Source: Prochlorococcus sp. AG-442-M23
GTDB taxonomy: Bacteria > Cyanobacteriota > Cyanobacteriia > PCC-6307 > Cyanobiaceae
Reading direction: 5' to 3'
DNA length: 64,000 nucleotides
Assembly (NCBI GenBank): GCA_003209655.1
Contig: QCPW01000006.1
Span: 41,968 to 105,967 of the forward strand
Below, one piece after another: positions 1-7,958 of this stretch; within the stretch, counting starts at the first letter, position 1; each line of letters begins with the position of its first letter. A program made the position numbers and the translations under genes. A model generated the notes under the pieces. The model saw nothing but the letters and a program-made list of their open reading frames with translations. It ran no database searches and had not been told where the DNA came from.

Positions 1-2
1 CG

Positions 3-59
3 ATGCGTAACTTTGGAGATTTACTATTCATACCAAAAGATTTGCAGCATCATAAATAG
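3..59 (+). other. Possible 3' end of a gene cut by the left edge
   Basis: A short open frame runs from the left edge to a TAG at 57-59. It encodes about 18 residues ending in KDLQHHK. It may be the tail of a gene that starts outside the window or a chance frame. No family can be recognised from so little, so this is only a flag. Confidence 0.25.
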
Positions 60-348
60 ACCCATAACTAATCTGGAATTCCAACTGGATATTTCACTTA
101 TCATTTAATGATGCTTTATACCTCCTTATTTAATATTTTACCAATAAAAAGAACCATTAAATTAAAAATGGTTCGTAAAAAGTATGGTGTGTAATTTACA
201 TAAAGGAAGTATTTGTATATGAAATAGTTATACTTTCAAAAGAAATTGCGAATAAAATTAAATAAAGTTCTTGAGAATGTTTCATTTCTTTGTGAATTAG
301 CTTTTTTAAAAAAAATTTATTAAGATTTAAAATTAATCCAACTTAATA
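60..348. other. Intergenic stretch with one hairpin
   Basis: No convincing gene is visible on either strand. The stretch is very AT-rich and holds the inverted repeat at 151-174. The last 40 bases before the methyltransferase start at 349 are A/T runs without a clear Shine-Dalgarno sequence. Confidence 0.5.
144..174 (-). terminator. Rho-independent-like terminator on the minus strand
   Basis: The arms GAACCATT (151-158) and AATGGTTC (167-174) are perfectly complementary and separated by an 8-base A/T loop. Read on the minus strand the hairpin is followed by a run of five T. No minus-strand gene is visible just upstream of it (175-1398), so it would end read-through from the trmD side or an unannotated RNA. 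Confidence 0.5.
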
Positions 349-1398
349 ATGAAGTCTAAAAATCATGATAAGGAGATGCATGATGTGTACGCCAAGATAT
401 ACAAAGATTTTTATATATTTAGTGAAGAGGCCTTAAATTATACAAGAAGGATAATTCTTAAAAATTTAACTGAATCAAATATAAGTTTAGAAAATATTAA
501 AAATCTCAATGTTCTTAATATTGGGCCTGCAAGAGAGGCTAGGGTGTTTTCTGAACTAGGGGCGAAAAATGTATTTCATTTTGATATTTCAAAAACAGCA
601 GTCAATGCATTAACTAAATTAAAAGAATCTGATCCAATTTTTTCAAATATTCATTCAAATTTAGTTGACGCTTGTGCTCCAGGGGCACTAAAAACAGAAA
701 AGAAAATTGATTATGTTTATTTAGCAGGTGTTCTTCATCATTTACATGATCCTTGCCAAGCTATAAAAAATATACTTGCTTGTATTTCTCCAGAATCTAA
801 ACTATTTTTTAGGATTTATAAATCAGGAAGTTTTGGATTTTATATTACAGATTTTATAAGAAAATTCATAACTTACGATACTCAAAGTGAAGTACATAAA
901 ACTTTTTCAGAAAAGTTTGAAATTAATGATTATAGTAAGCAGCTAGAGGCTGATCTTCATGATAACTTTTTTGTGCCAATACTCAACTTATTTGATCCTA
1001 AAGAAATAGATAAATTTTTCCAAATATTAGATTTTAAACTTATTCACAGTGATGATTATGTTTCTTACGATCATTCTTCAATTGATCATTCCTCGCAAGG
1101 TACGACTTTAATTTACGAAACAAAGAATTTTGAATTATCAAAACTTTCAAGAATCAATGAATTCCCTTCTCATCTTGATCAGATAGAGGACGTAACATAT
1201 TCTGAAGAATTTATATTAAATACAAATATACTTATGACTAGATTTCTTAAAAATATTAATCTGTATCGTAAAAAAGAAATCATCAATTTATCTATTGATT
1301 TATACAAGGAGTCTCAGCTATATAGGAAAAAAGAATATCAATCTTCCGAGTCAAATCATTTGCGCATACAGAAGTTTCTTAAAAATAAATATTTTTAA
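349..1398 (+). CDS. Class I SAM-dependent methyltransferase, substrate unknown
   Basis: This 349-residue protein has a Rossmann-type methyltransferase core at about residues 50-160. Motif I reads NVLNIGPAREARVF, followed by an acidic strand end FHFDIS and the methyltransferase-11-like segment YLAGVLHHLHDP. Motif I lacks the classic GxGxG glycines, so the SAM site is divergent. The C-terminal half (about 170-349) matches nothing I recognise and is rich in Lys, Ile and Asn. The gene stands alone, with long gene-poor flanks on both sides, unlike the tightly packed core genes that follow, which suggests an accessory gene. Such enzymes in marine cyanobacteria often modify surface sugars or small metabolites; that role is inference. 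Confidence 0.75.
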   Translation: MKSKNHDKEMHDVYAKIYKDFYIFSEEALNYTRRIILKNLTESNISLENIKNLNVLNIGPAREARVFSELGAKNVFHFDISKTAVNALTKLKESDPIFSNIHSNLVDACAPGALKTEKKIDYVYLAGVLHHLHDPCQAIKNILACISPESKLFFRIYKSGSFGFYITDFIRKFITYDTQSEVHKTFSEKFEINDYSKQLEADLHDNFFVPILNLFDPKEIDKFFQILDFKLIHSDDYVSYDHSSIDHSSQGTTLIYETKNFELSKLSRINEFPSHLDQIEDVTYSEEFILNTNILMTRFLKNINLYRKKEIINLSIDLYKESQLYRKKEYQSSESNHLRIQKFLKNKYF

Positions 1399-1783
1399 TT
1401 TTTATAAAAATTTTTAAAATATTTAGTTCTATTTTCTAACTTGTTTAATGTTTCATAAGTAATGATGGAATGTTTTCAAAAATTAGTAATACTAAATAAG
1501 TTTAGAAAATTTAATAAAAAAACTAATTATCCAAATTTTATAGGTTGTGGAGGTTCTTAAGAATATATTAAGTTTAAATATTAAGTATGCAATTCAGAAA
1601 ACTCTCAAATAATCCTAACCCCATCTTTGTTAAGATCTTCTGAATTTAATAATAAATCATAAGCATTTAATAATAAATAATTATCTTTATCTGGTTTGTG
1701 ATTTCCAATTTCTTTGAAATTTGGTTGAACTTGGTTTGAAAACTACCTATTATTTAAATTTTATTACAAAATCCTAGTTATAA
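1399..1783. other. 385-bp intergenic region, possibly with a gene remnant
   Basis: There is no gene with a usable start codon here. The stretch is A/T-rich. On the minus strand 1605-1742 is open with protein-like composition (listed separately). No strong terminator was found for either the methyltransferase or trmD, which converge on this stretch. Confidence 0.5.
1605..1742 (-). pseudogene. Open fragment without start codon, possible gene remnant
   Basis: Downstream of trmD on the same strand, 46 codons are open between a TAG and a TGA. They read like a real protein tail, including the segment KPDKDNYLLLNAYDLLLNSE. No ATG, GTG or TTG is present in frame. It could be the decayed 3' end of a lost gene or chance. 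The family is not recognisable. Confidence 0.25.
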
Positions 1784-2566
1784 CTACCAATCAGGGTAAA
1801 TTTCGTTTTCATTTCCTATGTTAAATTGCACCTTTTCTTTTGAGTAATTATTTTTACTTTTATCTTTTAGTAATTCTTTATAGTCTTCATTAGAAAACAA
1901 GTCATTTCTTCTATCTAGCGTTCTTTCAAACATTTTTTGTTTGCGCCATAATTTAATCTCTTCATGATTTCCACTTACCAGAATATCTGGTACTTTCATT
2001 TCTTTAAAAATTAAGGGCCTCGTATAATGAGGATATTCTAATAGAGAGGAATTGTGACTCTCATCTTTCAAAGATCCTGGATCTCCAAGAGTTCCTGGCA
2101 ATAATCTTGTCAACCCATTAATTATTGATATCGCAGGGATTTCTCCTCCTGAAAGTACATAATCACCGATAGAAACTTCTTCATCAGCCAAGCATCTAAC
2201 TCTTTCATCAAAACCTTCGTATTGTCCGCAGATAATAATTAATTGATCCAAAGAAGTCCACCTTAAAAGATCTTGCTGCTTTAAAACTTTACCTTGTGGA
2301 GTCATTAACAAAGTTTTACTATTTGTTAATTTATTTATTGAATCATGAGCTTTATAAATTGGTTCTGGTTTTAAAACCATTCCTGAACCTCCTCCATAAG
2401 GCTTATCATCTACTTTTCTATACGAGCCTTCTCCATATTCTCTTAAATCATATAAATTAAGATTTATCAGGTTTTTCTCTAAGGATCTTGATATAACACC
2501 TAAGTTATTTATTAATTCAAAAGCTTTGGGAAATAAAGTAATTACCTCAAATTTAATTGCACTCAT
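1784..2566 (-). CDS. trmD: tRNA (guanine-N1)-methyltransferase TrmD
   Basis: TrmD methylates G37 next to the anticodon in tRNAs reading CUN, CCN and CGG, using SAM, and so prevents +1 frameshifting. The 260-residue protein shows the SPOUT family signatures: [11 protein letters not shown] at the N-terminus, [12 protein letters not shown] near residue 55, [13 protein letters not shown] near 110 and the knot segment [12 protein letters not shown] near 135-146. A lysine- and asparagine-rich tail of about 30 residues extends past the usual end. The start codon follows the era stop with no gap, so the two genes are almost certainly co-transcribed and translationally coupled. Confidence 0.95.
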   Translation of the reverse strand: MSAIKFEVITLFPKAFELINNLGVISRSLEKNLINLNLYDLREYGEGSYRKVDDKPYGGGSGMVLKPEPIYKAHDSINKLTNSKTLLMTPQGKVLKQQDLLRWTSLDQLIIICGQYEGFDERVRCLADEEVSIGDYVLSGGEIPAISIINGLTRLLPGTLGDPGSLKDESHNSSLLEYPHYTRPLIFKEMKVPDILVSGNHEEIKLWRKQKMFERTLDRRNDLFSNEDYKELLKDKSKNNYSKEKVQFNIGNENEIYPDW

Positions 2567-3478
2567 TTAATAATCAACCTCATAGCCAAACTCCATTAAT
2601 TTAGATTCTTTTTTCCTCCAATTAGGTATAACTTTGACAAATAACTCTAGATGAACAGGACCATTTATTAGTCTTTTCATATTAGATCTTGCTGTCTGAC
2701 CAATAGTCTTTAACATCAAACCTTTTTTACCAATTAAAATCCCCTTTTGACTTGTTCTTTCAACAATAATAGTAGCCATAATAGCAGTAAACTTTTTACC
2801 ATTGTCTTTTTTGATTTCCTGGATTTTTTCTATTTTTACCGCAACACTATGAGGTACTTCTTCCCTTGTATTTATTAATACTTGTTCTCTGACAAAATCT
2901 GATAATAAATTATCTAATGATTGATCACATATTTTATCTTCCTCATAGAGCATTGGGCCTTTTGGGAGAAGATTTAATATCATATCAATCAATTCAGAAC
3001 ATCCATCTCCCTCTGATGCGCTTACAATTTGAAAATTTTTACTAGCTCCAATAAGTTTTTTATATTGATCTAAGCGCAGATTCTTAAGTTCCTTATTCAC
3101 TAAATCCCATTTATTTAACACAACAATAAATTCAGTTTTATTTGCAACTAAAAAATCTTTTATGTATTCATCTCCTCTACCAGGTTCAACACTTGAATCA
3201 AGAACCAAAACAACTATATCAACTCCTTTTATCGCCGATTTGGCATTCTTTACAAGTATTTCACCAAGAAGATGATGAGGTTTATGTACTCCTGGGGTAT
3301 CTACAAAAATTATTTGTCCAACTTTTGTAGTAAGTATTCCTTTTAATTTTTTTCTTGTAGTCTGAGCTACGGGAGAAGTAATTGTTATTTTCTCTCCAAT
3401 TAACTTATTTATTAAAGTAGATTTCCCTACGTTTGGTCTCCCAAGTAAAGTTACAAAACCAGATTTATAATTATTCAA
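2567..3478 (-). CDS. era: GTPase Era
   Basis: Era binds the 3' end of 16S rRNA and acts in 30S subunit maturation. The 303-residue protein has a GTPase domain with P-loop GRPNVGKS (residues 13-20), G3 DTPG near residue 60 and G4 NKWD near 122. A C-terminal KH RNA-binding domain with the GKKG turn near residue 250 follows. It starts at a TTG, the first start codon that keeps the P-loop region complete. It is the first gene of the era-trmD pair and is divergent from the 175-residue gene at 3518, with only 39 bp between them for both promoters. Confidence 0.96.
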   Translation of the reverse strand: MNNYKSGFVTLLGRPNVGKSTLINKLIGEKITITSPVAQTTRKKLKGILTTKVGQIIFVDTPGVHKPHHLLGEILVKNAKSAIKGVDIVVLVLDSSVEPGRGDEYIKDFLVANKTEFIVVLNKWDLVNKELKNLRLDQYKKLIGASKNFQIVSASEGDGCSELIDMILNLLPKGPMLYEEDKICDQSLDNLLSDFVREQVLINTREEVPHSVAVKIEKIQEIKKDNGKKFTAIMATIIVERTSQKGILIGKKGLMLKTIGQTARSNMKRLINGPVHLELFVKVIPNWRKKESKLMEFGYEVDY

Positions 3479-3517
3479 AAGACTTTTAAATTATCAATAA
3501 TAAAATTCTGATCAAAA

Positions 3518-4045
3518 ATGAAAAAAAAAGCTATAAAAGTAAAAGAAACTTCTTTTACCCAAGCAATAAATATCTCAGCTCAATGGTGTAAAGAATGGGG
3601 TGAAGATCTTTTAAGCGATGAAGTTTTATCCGATAGAGTCGCAGAACTAATTAAAACAAAGAATGGATTGAGAGGGTTTTTTGCATATGCATTGTCTGAT
3701 CAAAATTGTTACTTACTAGATAAACTTCCTTTTTCTTTTTTATTCAAACTTCAAGAAGGTGGAAATGATGTAGTCGAAATAGTAATAAAAAATTTAATTA
3801 TGAGTTCTGCACAAATAGTTGTACATGAAAGAGAAAACAATCTTGAATATCAATCTTATTCTGAAAATATATCAGAGAGATGTAAAAGTATACTGAGGGT
3901 ATTAGATACTAAATTAGTTACAAAAAATATTAATCAAATAATAAAAGATTTAGATAATCTTGGAAATAGCTTTGATAATTCAAAAAAATACGATAACAAG
4001 CAAAAGGAATTTATAAAGAGTCAAATTTTCGATATTGCACAATAA
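3518..4045 (+). CDS. Conserved cyanobacterial-type hypothetical protein
   Basis: A 175-residue soluble protein, not recognised as any characterised family. The N-terminal part contains a conserved-looking block around AQWCKEWGEDLLSDEVLSDR, and the middle is mostly helical by composition. No signal peptide, membrane segment or catalytic motif is apparent. It is divergent from era and convergent with the Bax-inhibitor-like gene. Its TAA lies just before the hairpin at 4048-4070, which terminates the opposite strand. Its place beside era suggests a core gene, but no function can be assigned. Confidence 0.75.
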   Translation: MKKKAIKVKETSFTQAINISAQWCKEWGEDLLSDEVLSDRVAELIKTKNGLRGFFAYALSDQNCYLLDKLPFSFLFKLQEGGNDVVEIVIKNLIMSSAQIVVHERENNLEYQSYSENISERCKSILRVLDTKLVTKNINQIIKDLDNLGNSFDNSKKYDNKQKEFIKSQIFDIAQ

Positions 4046-4070
4046 AAAAGCGTAGTTGAAATCTACGCTT
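4041..4070 (-). terminator. Rho-independent terminator of the Bax-inhibitor-like gene
   Basis: The perfect arms AAGCGTAG (4048-4055) and CTACGCTT (4063-4070) enclose a 7-base loop. On the minus strand the hairpin is followed by a T-run (the A-run at 4044-4049 on the plus strand). It lies 30 bases past the stop of the minus-strand gene ending at 4102. There is no T-run for the plus-strand gene. Confidence 0.8.
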
Positions 4071-4101
4071 TCAGAATGATCTAATTTATTAAATTAAATT
4101 A

Positions 4102-4839
4102 TTAGTTTCTTCTCCCACCTCCCTGGAGAGCAATCATTAATCTCAAAATAAAGACAAACAAATTTATGTAAGTTAAATACATACCTAATGCTCCAGCCAG
4201 ATATTGTTCATCACTATATCTTCTAGGCATTGTGTAAAAGTCTAAAAAAGACATTGCAACAAATAGAACAGTTCCAAATCCTGCGATCATGAGTTCAAAA
4301 CCTGAACCCCCAAAAACTGCTGGAGCAAAGAAACCCCCGATTAATTGAACAAACATTGCTATCAATAAACCAATCAAGCCAAGTCCTACAACACCACTAA
4401 GAGCCTGTCCGACGCTATCACTCATCCTTTGACCTGTATATGAAGCTATTACGAAAGTGATTCCTGTTGCCAGTGCAGCAGTACCAACAGATCCAATTCC
4501 AATTGTTCCAATTGCCAAAGCTACTATTCCACTCAAAGTAAATCCTGTCAACAAACTAAATCCGGTTAATAATGGAAGAGCTTTTGCATTATTCGCATTA
4601 TTGGCTGCACTGGTTGCAACAAAGAACAAAATCAATTCAGCTATTAGAGCAACGATGGAAAGAGGTTGAAATAGTGCAGGATTTGTTGCAATAAGTGAAA
4701 CTCCTGCCAAAACACCTAAAGATGTCAAAACCATACCCCCTCCAACGTATGGAAGAGCTTTCTGTACAACATTTGGTCCTACAACTGAACTTGTTTGAGC
4801 TTCGCGAATAGCCTGATTAAAATTACTACTTGCTGGCAT
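4102..4839 (-). CDS. Bax inhibitor-1 / YccA family membrane protein
   Basis: A 245-residue integral membrane protein with about seven hydrophobic segments between residue 28 and 238. The C-terminal pattern SFLDFYTMPRRYSDEQYLAGALGMYLTYINLFVFILRLM carries the family hallmark of an acidic residue in the last helices followed by YLTYINLFVFILRL. Relatives (TMBIM, YccA, YetJ) are implicated in calcium leak and in modulating the FtsH protease. The exact role in cyanobacteria is not known. It is transcribed alone, ends at a clear terminator (4041-4070), and has about 70 bp to the next gene upstream. Confidence 0.85.
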   Translation of the reverse strand: MPASSNFNQAIREAQTSSVVGPNVVQKALPYVGGGMVLTSLGVLAGVSLIATNPALFQPLSIVALIAELILFFVATSAANNANNAKALPLLTGFSLLTGFTLSGIVALAIGTIGIGSVGTAALATGITFVIASYTGQRMSDSVGQALSGVVGLGLIGLLIAMFVQLIGGFFAPAVFGGSGFELMIAGFGTVLFVAMSFLDFYTMPRRYSDEQYLAGALGMYLTYINLFVFILRLMIALQGGGRRN

Positions 4840-4912
4840 TTTTTTACCTTTTAATTATTTACATTCTACCTGAATTTTTAAATTTCAGTGTACGGATCAC
4901 CCAAATAATACT

Positions 4913-5869
4913 TTATTTATAAGCCTCTATAATTTTTTGTACTAATGGGTGGCGAACTACATCAGCAACAGTGAAGTAACAAAAATTTATTCCTTCAGTA
5001 TTACAAAAAATTTTTGATGCTTCTACGAGACCACTTAACTGATCGTTGATTAAATCAACTTGGGTAATATCTCCATTTACAACCATCTTTGATCTTTCCC
5101 CTAATCTTGTTAAAAACATTCGCATTTGAGAAGTGGTAGTATTTTGAGCTTCATCTAGAATAATGAAAGAATTATCTAATGTTCTCCCTCTCATAAATGC
5201 TAATGGCGCGATTTCAATAATGCCTTTATCAATTAATGAAATTGTTTTGTCATATCCAAAAATACTATGTAAAGAATCAAACAACGGTCGTAAGTATGGA
5301 TCAACTTTTTGTTGCAAATCTCCAGGCAAAAATCCTAAATTTTCACCAGCTTCTACTGCTGGTCTAGTTAAAACAATTTTCTCAATTTTTTTCTCACTTA
5401 ATAATCTACAGGCACAAACAGTTGCCAAAAATGTTTTACCAGTACCTGCTGGACCAATAGCAAAAGTTAAATCAAAGTTCTCGATAGATTCAACATATTC
5501 TTTTTGTCGTATAGTTCTAGGCCTTAGATATATACCCTGTTTTGAACGAGCAAGAATCTTTTTACCTAGTTCAGCATGAGATGAAGATTCTCCCATATTC
5601 AGCGAGCTAAGAGCAGCCTTAAGATCAACTTCCGGAACTTCTAATCCTTGTTCCCAAATAGGTCTTGTTAGTTCAACCAATGCTGATGCTCTCTCGAGAT
5701 TAGGTATCACTCCATTCATTTCAAGTTGTAAACCTCTAATAGTTAAAGAAACACCTGTTAGGGATTCAAATTTTTTTAAAAAAGAATTTCCAGGACCAGA
5801 TAGCGCAGTAGCAGCATCTGTGTTTGGCAAATCTATAATGAAGTGACCATTTTTGGAAACTTCTTTCAT
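4913..5869 (-). CDS. phoH: PhoH family ATPase
   Basis: A 318-residue P-loop NTPase of the PhoH family. The N-terminal about 110 residues form an RNA-binding-like region (MNGVIPNLERASALVELTRP resembles a KH-type strand pair). The ATPase core has Walker A GPAGTGKT at residues 139-146 and Walker B FIILDEAQNT near 235. The name comes from phosphate-regulated E. coli PhoH, but most bacterial members are now linked to RNA metabolism and ribosome assembly. That fits its neighbours here: rpsP and ffh just upstream on the same strand, 36 bp away, suggesting one transcription unit. Confidence 0.92.
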   Translation of the reverse strand: MKEVSKNGHFIIDLPNTDAATALSGPGNSFLKKFESLTGVSLTIRGLQLEMNGVIPNLERASALVELTRPIWEQGLEVPEVDLKAALSSLNMGESSSHAELGKKILARSKQGIYLRPRTIRQKEYVESIENFDLTFAIGPAGTGKTFLATVCACRLLSEKKIEKIVLTRPAVEAGENLGFLPGDLQQKVDPYLRPLFDSLHSIFGYDKTISLIDKGIIEIAPLAFMRGRTLDNSFIILDEAQNTTTSQMRMFLTRLGERSKMVVNGDITQVDLINDQLSGLVEASKIFCNTEGINFCYFTVADVVRHPLVQKIIEAYK

Positions 5870-5905
5870 CTGGTTAATATATGTAAAATTAAATTTAACA
5901 ACTAT

Positions 5906-6250
5906 TTAGCTTTCAGCTTCTTTATTGTCGCTTTCATCTTTTTTATTCTTAGCCTTTGCGATCTTTTCTTTTTCCAGCTTAGCTTTACCAATGGCAATAG
6001 CAGGTCTTACTTTTTTTTCTAACAAGCCACCCTTTTCTAATAAAGTCCTAACTACATCAGTAGGTTGTGCTCCCTGAGTAAGTCGTTTTCTTAATGCTTC
6101 TGTATCCAACCTTGTTTCTTTAGTTCTTGGGTTGTAAAAGCCTAACTCTTGAAGAGGTCTTCCGTCTCTTCTAGATGTACTATTACATGCAACGATCCTG
6201 AAACTTGCTTCTTTTTTCTTTCCAAAGCGCTTAAGGCGCAATTTAATCAT
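5906..6250 (-). CDS. rpsP: 30S ribosomal protein S16
   Basis: S16 is a primary-binding 30S protein. The sequence starts [20 protein letters not shown] and contains the conserved [14 protein letters not shown] block. The 114-residue length exceeds the usual 80-90 because of a charged Lys/Glu tail (from about residue 85, ending in [11 protein letters not shown]), as in other cyanobacteria. It lies between ffh, 55 bp upstream, and phoH, 36 bp downstream, on the same strand. Confidence 0.97.
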   Translation of the reverse strand: MIKLRLKRFGKKKEASFRIVACNSTSRRDGRPLQELGFYNPRTKETRLDTEALRKRLTQGAQPTDVVRTLLEKGGLLEKKVRPAIAIGKAKLEKEKIAKAKNKKDESDNKEAES

Positions 6251-6305
6251 CTTAAATTAATTCAATTTAATTTAATAATATCATTTGAAGGTGGCTATTA
6301 AAAAA

Positions 6306-7910
6306 CTACAAGTCCCCAAAACCTTTTTTCTTTTTATTAGATTTTTGTTTTTTAAATGTTTTATTAAAATTTCCTCCCCCCATTCCAGGCATTCCACCCA
6401 TTCCAGGCATTCCACCCATTCCAGGCATTCCACCCATTCCAGGCATTCCACCCATTCCAGGCATTCCACCCATTCCAGGCATTCCACCCATTCCAGGCAT
6501 TCCACCCATTCCAGGCATTCCACCCATTCCAGGCATTCCACCCATTCCAGGCATTCCACCCATTCCAGGCATTCCACCCATTCCAGGCATTCCACCCATT
6601 CCAGGCATTCCACCATTTGACATTTGTTTCATAAAACCTCTCATTCTTTGAAAATCAGCAAGTACTTTATCCACATCTTTCATTTGATATCCGCTCCCTT
6701 GAGCAATCCTTCGTCTTCTGGATGGTTGAGCAGCAAGAATCTCTGGCTTTTGCTTCTCTTCTGAAGTCATTGAAGAAATCATTGATTCAATTTTTTTTAG
6801 TTGTTCTTCGCCATTTTTTATCATTCCATCATCAATTTTATTCATCCCCGGTATTAATTTAATTAAGCCTCCCAGAGATCCCATCCTCTTCATTAATCTC
6901 ATTTGCTTAAGAAAGTCATTAAAGTCAAAAGTTGCCTCTTGAAGCTTCTTTTGCATAACTTCTGCATCAGCAAGCTCAACTTCTTTTTGAGCCTTTTCAA
7001 CGAGTGTTAATACATCTCCCATTCCGAGAATTCTGCTTGCCATTCTCTCTGGATGGAATGGCTGCAATGCTTCTATCTTTTCACCAGTTCCTATAAATTT
7101 TATTGGTTTTCCACTTATTTTTCTAATTGAAAGTGCAGCTCCACCTCTTGAGTCACCATCCAATTTAGTTAAGATTGCTCCAGATATTCCCACTTTTTCA
7201 TGAAATGACTTCGTCAAATCAGCTGCCTCTTGTCCAATCATAGAATCCACAACCAATAAAACCTCATCAGGTTTTGTAACTTCTTTTATCCGAACCATTT
7301 CACTCATCATTGATTCATCGATTTGCAATCTTCCTGCAGTATCAACAATTAGTGTATCTACGTTATTCTCATTAGCGTAATTCAAAGCATCCTTGGCTAT
7401 TTCTTCAGGTCTACTATTTTTTTCTTTCGCTGAAAAAACTTCTAAATCGTACTCGCTACCTATTGTCTTAAGTTGTTCAACAGCTGCAGGTCTATAAGTA
7501 TCAGCTGCCACAAGTAAAACCTTTTTTTCTTTTTCCTTCAGATAAAGACCTAATTTACCCGTAGCTGTTGTTTTCCCAGCACCTTGCAAACCTGCCATCA
7601 AAATAACTGTAGGTGCAACTTCTTTTTCGTTTAATGGGGAATTCTCTTTTCCCATAATATTTATTAGCTCTTTATTAACTACATCTATAAATTTCTGTCT
7701 TGGATTAATACCTCTTACTACCTCCTCACCAATAGCTTTATCTTTGACATCTGAAACAAAATCTTTAACTACAGATAAACTAACATCTGCATCTAATAAA
7801 GCTTTTTTAACTTCCTTTAAAGCATTATTAATATTATTTTCACTAATTTTCGCTTCACCTCTTAAACCCTTTACTGCGTTTTCAAATCGTGAGGAGAGTT
7901 CATCAAACAT
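6306..7910 (-). CDS. ffh: Signal recognition particle protein Ffh with expanded Met-Gly repeat tail
   Basis: Ffh is the SRP GTPase that binds SRP RNA and delivers ribosome-nascent-chain complexes to the membrane via FtsY. The 534-residue protein has an N domain, a G domain (GLQGAGKT at 107-114, DTAGR near 195, TKLDGD near 250) and a methionine-rich M domain. Residues 435-512 are 13 copies of MPGMGG, followed by the basic tail GNFNKTFKKQKSNKKKKGF. E. coli Ffh is about 450 residues, so the expansion accounts for most of the extra length. The matching SRP RNA is in this window at about 34.5 kb. The repeat DNA is almost perfectly uniform (see repeat entry). Confidence 0.97.
   Translation of the reverse strand: MFDELSSRFENAVKGLRGEAKISENNINNALKEVKKALLDADVSLSVVKDFVSDVKDKAIGEEVVRGINPRQKFIDVVNKELINIMGKENSPLNEKEVAPTVILMAGLQGAGKTTATGKLGLYLKEKEKKVLLVAADTYRPAAVEQLKTIGSEYDLEVFSAKEKNSRPEEIAKDALNYANENNVDTLIVDTAGRLQIDESMMSEMVRIKEVTKPDEVLLVVDSMIGQEAADLTKSFHEKVGISGAILTKLDGDSRGGAALSIRKISGKPIKFIGTGEKIEALQPFHPERMASRILGMGDVLTLVEKAQKEVELADAEVMQKKLQEATFDFNDFLKQMRLMKRMGSLGGLIKLIPGMNKIDDGMIKNGEEQLKKIESMISSMTSEEKQKPEILAAQPSRRRRIAQGSGYQMKDVDKVLADFQRMRGFMKQMSNGGMPGMGGMPGMGGMPGMGGMPGMGGMPGMGGMPGMGGMPGMGGMPGMGGMPGMGGMPGMGGMPGMGGMPGMGGMPGMGGGNFNKTFKKQKSNKKKKGFGDL
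6375..6614 (-). repeat. 18-bp tandem repeat, 13 units, inside ffh
   Basis: The 18-base unit ATGCCTGGAATGGGTGGA (coding strand) recurs 13 times without interruption. The only difference seen is one base in the last unit (GGT to GGG). Because 18 is a multiple of three, the array stays in frame and encodes MPGMGG each time. It also leaves open shadow frames on both strands. Uniform codon choice over more than 230 bp indicates recent expansion or ongoing homogenisation by slippage or recombination. Confidence 0.95.
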
Positions 7911-7958
7911 TATTTATGATAAATTTATATTTATTATAAATGATACTAAAAAGTTATC

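Noticed and set aside
6375..6614. CRISPR-like array
   Set aside because: The repeats are direct tandem units with no spacers and they encode part of Ffh.
6281..6620. Open frames with HSRHST and VECLEW repeats on both strands at the ffh tail
   Set aside because: They are shadows of the 18-bp array, which stays open in several frames because the unit length is a multiple of three.
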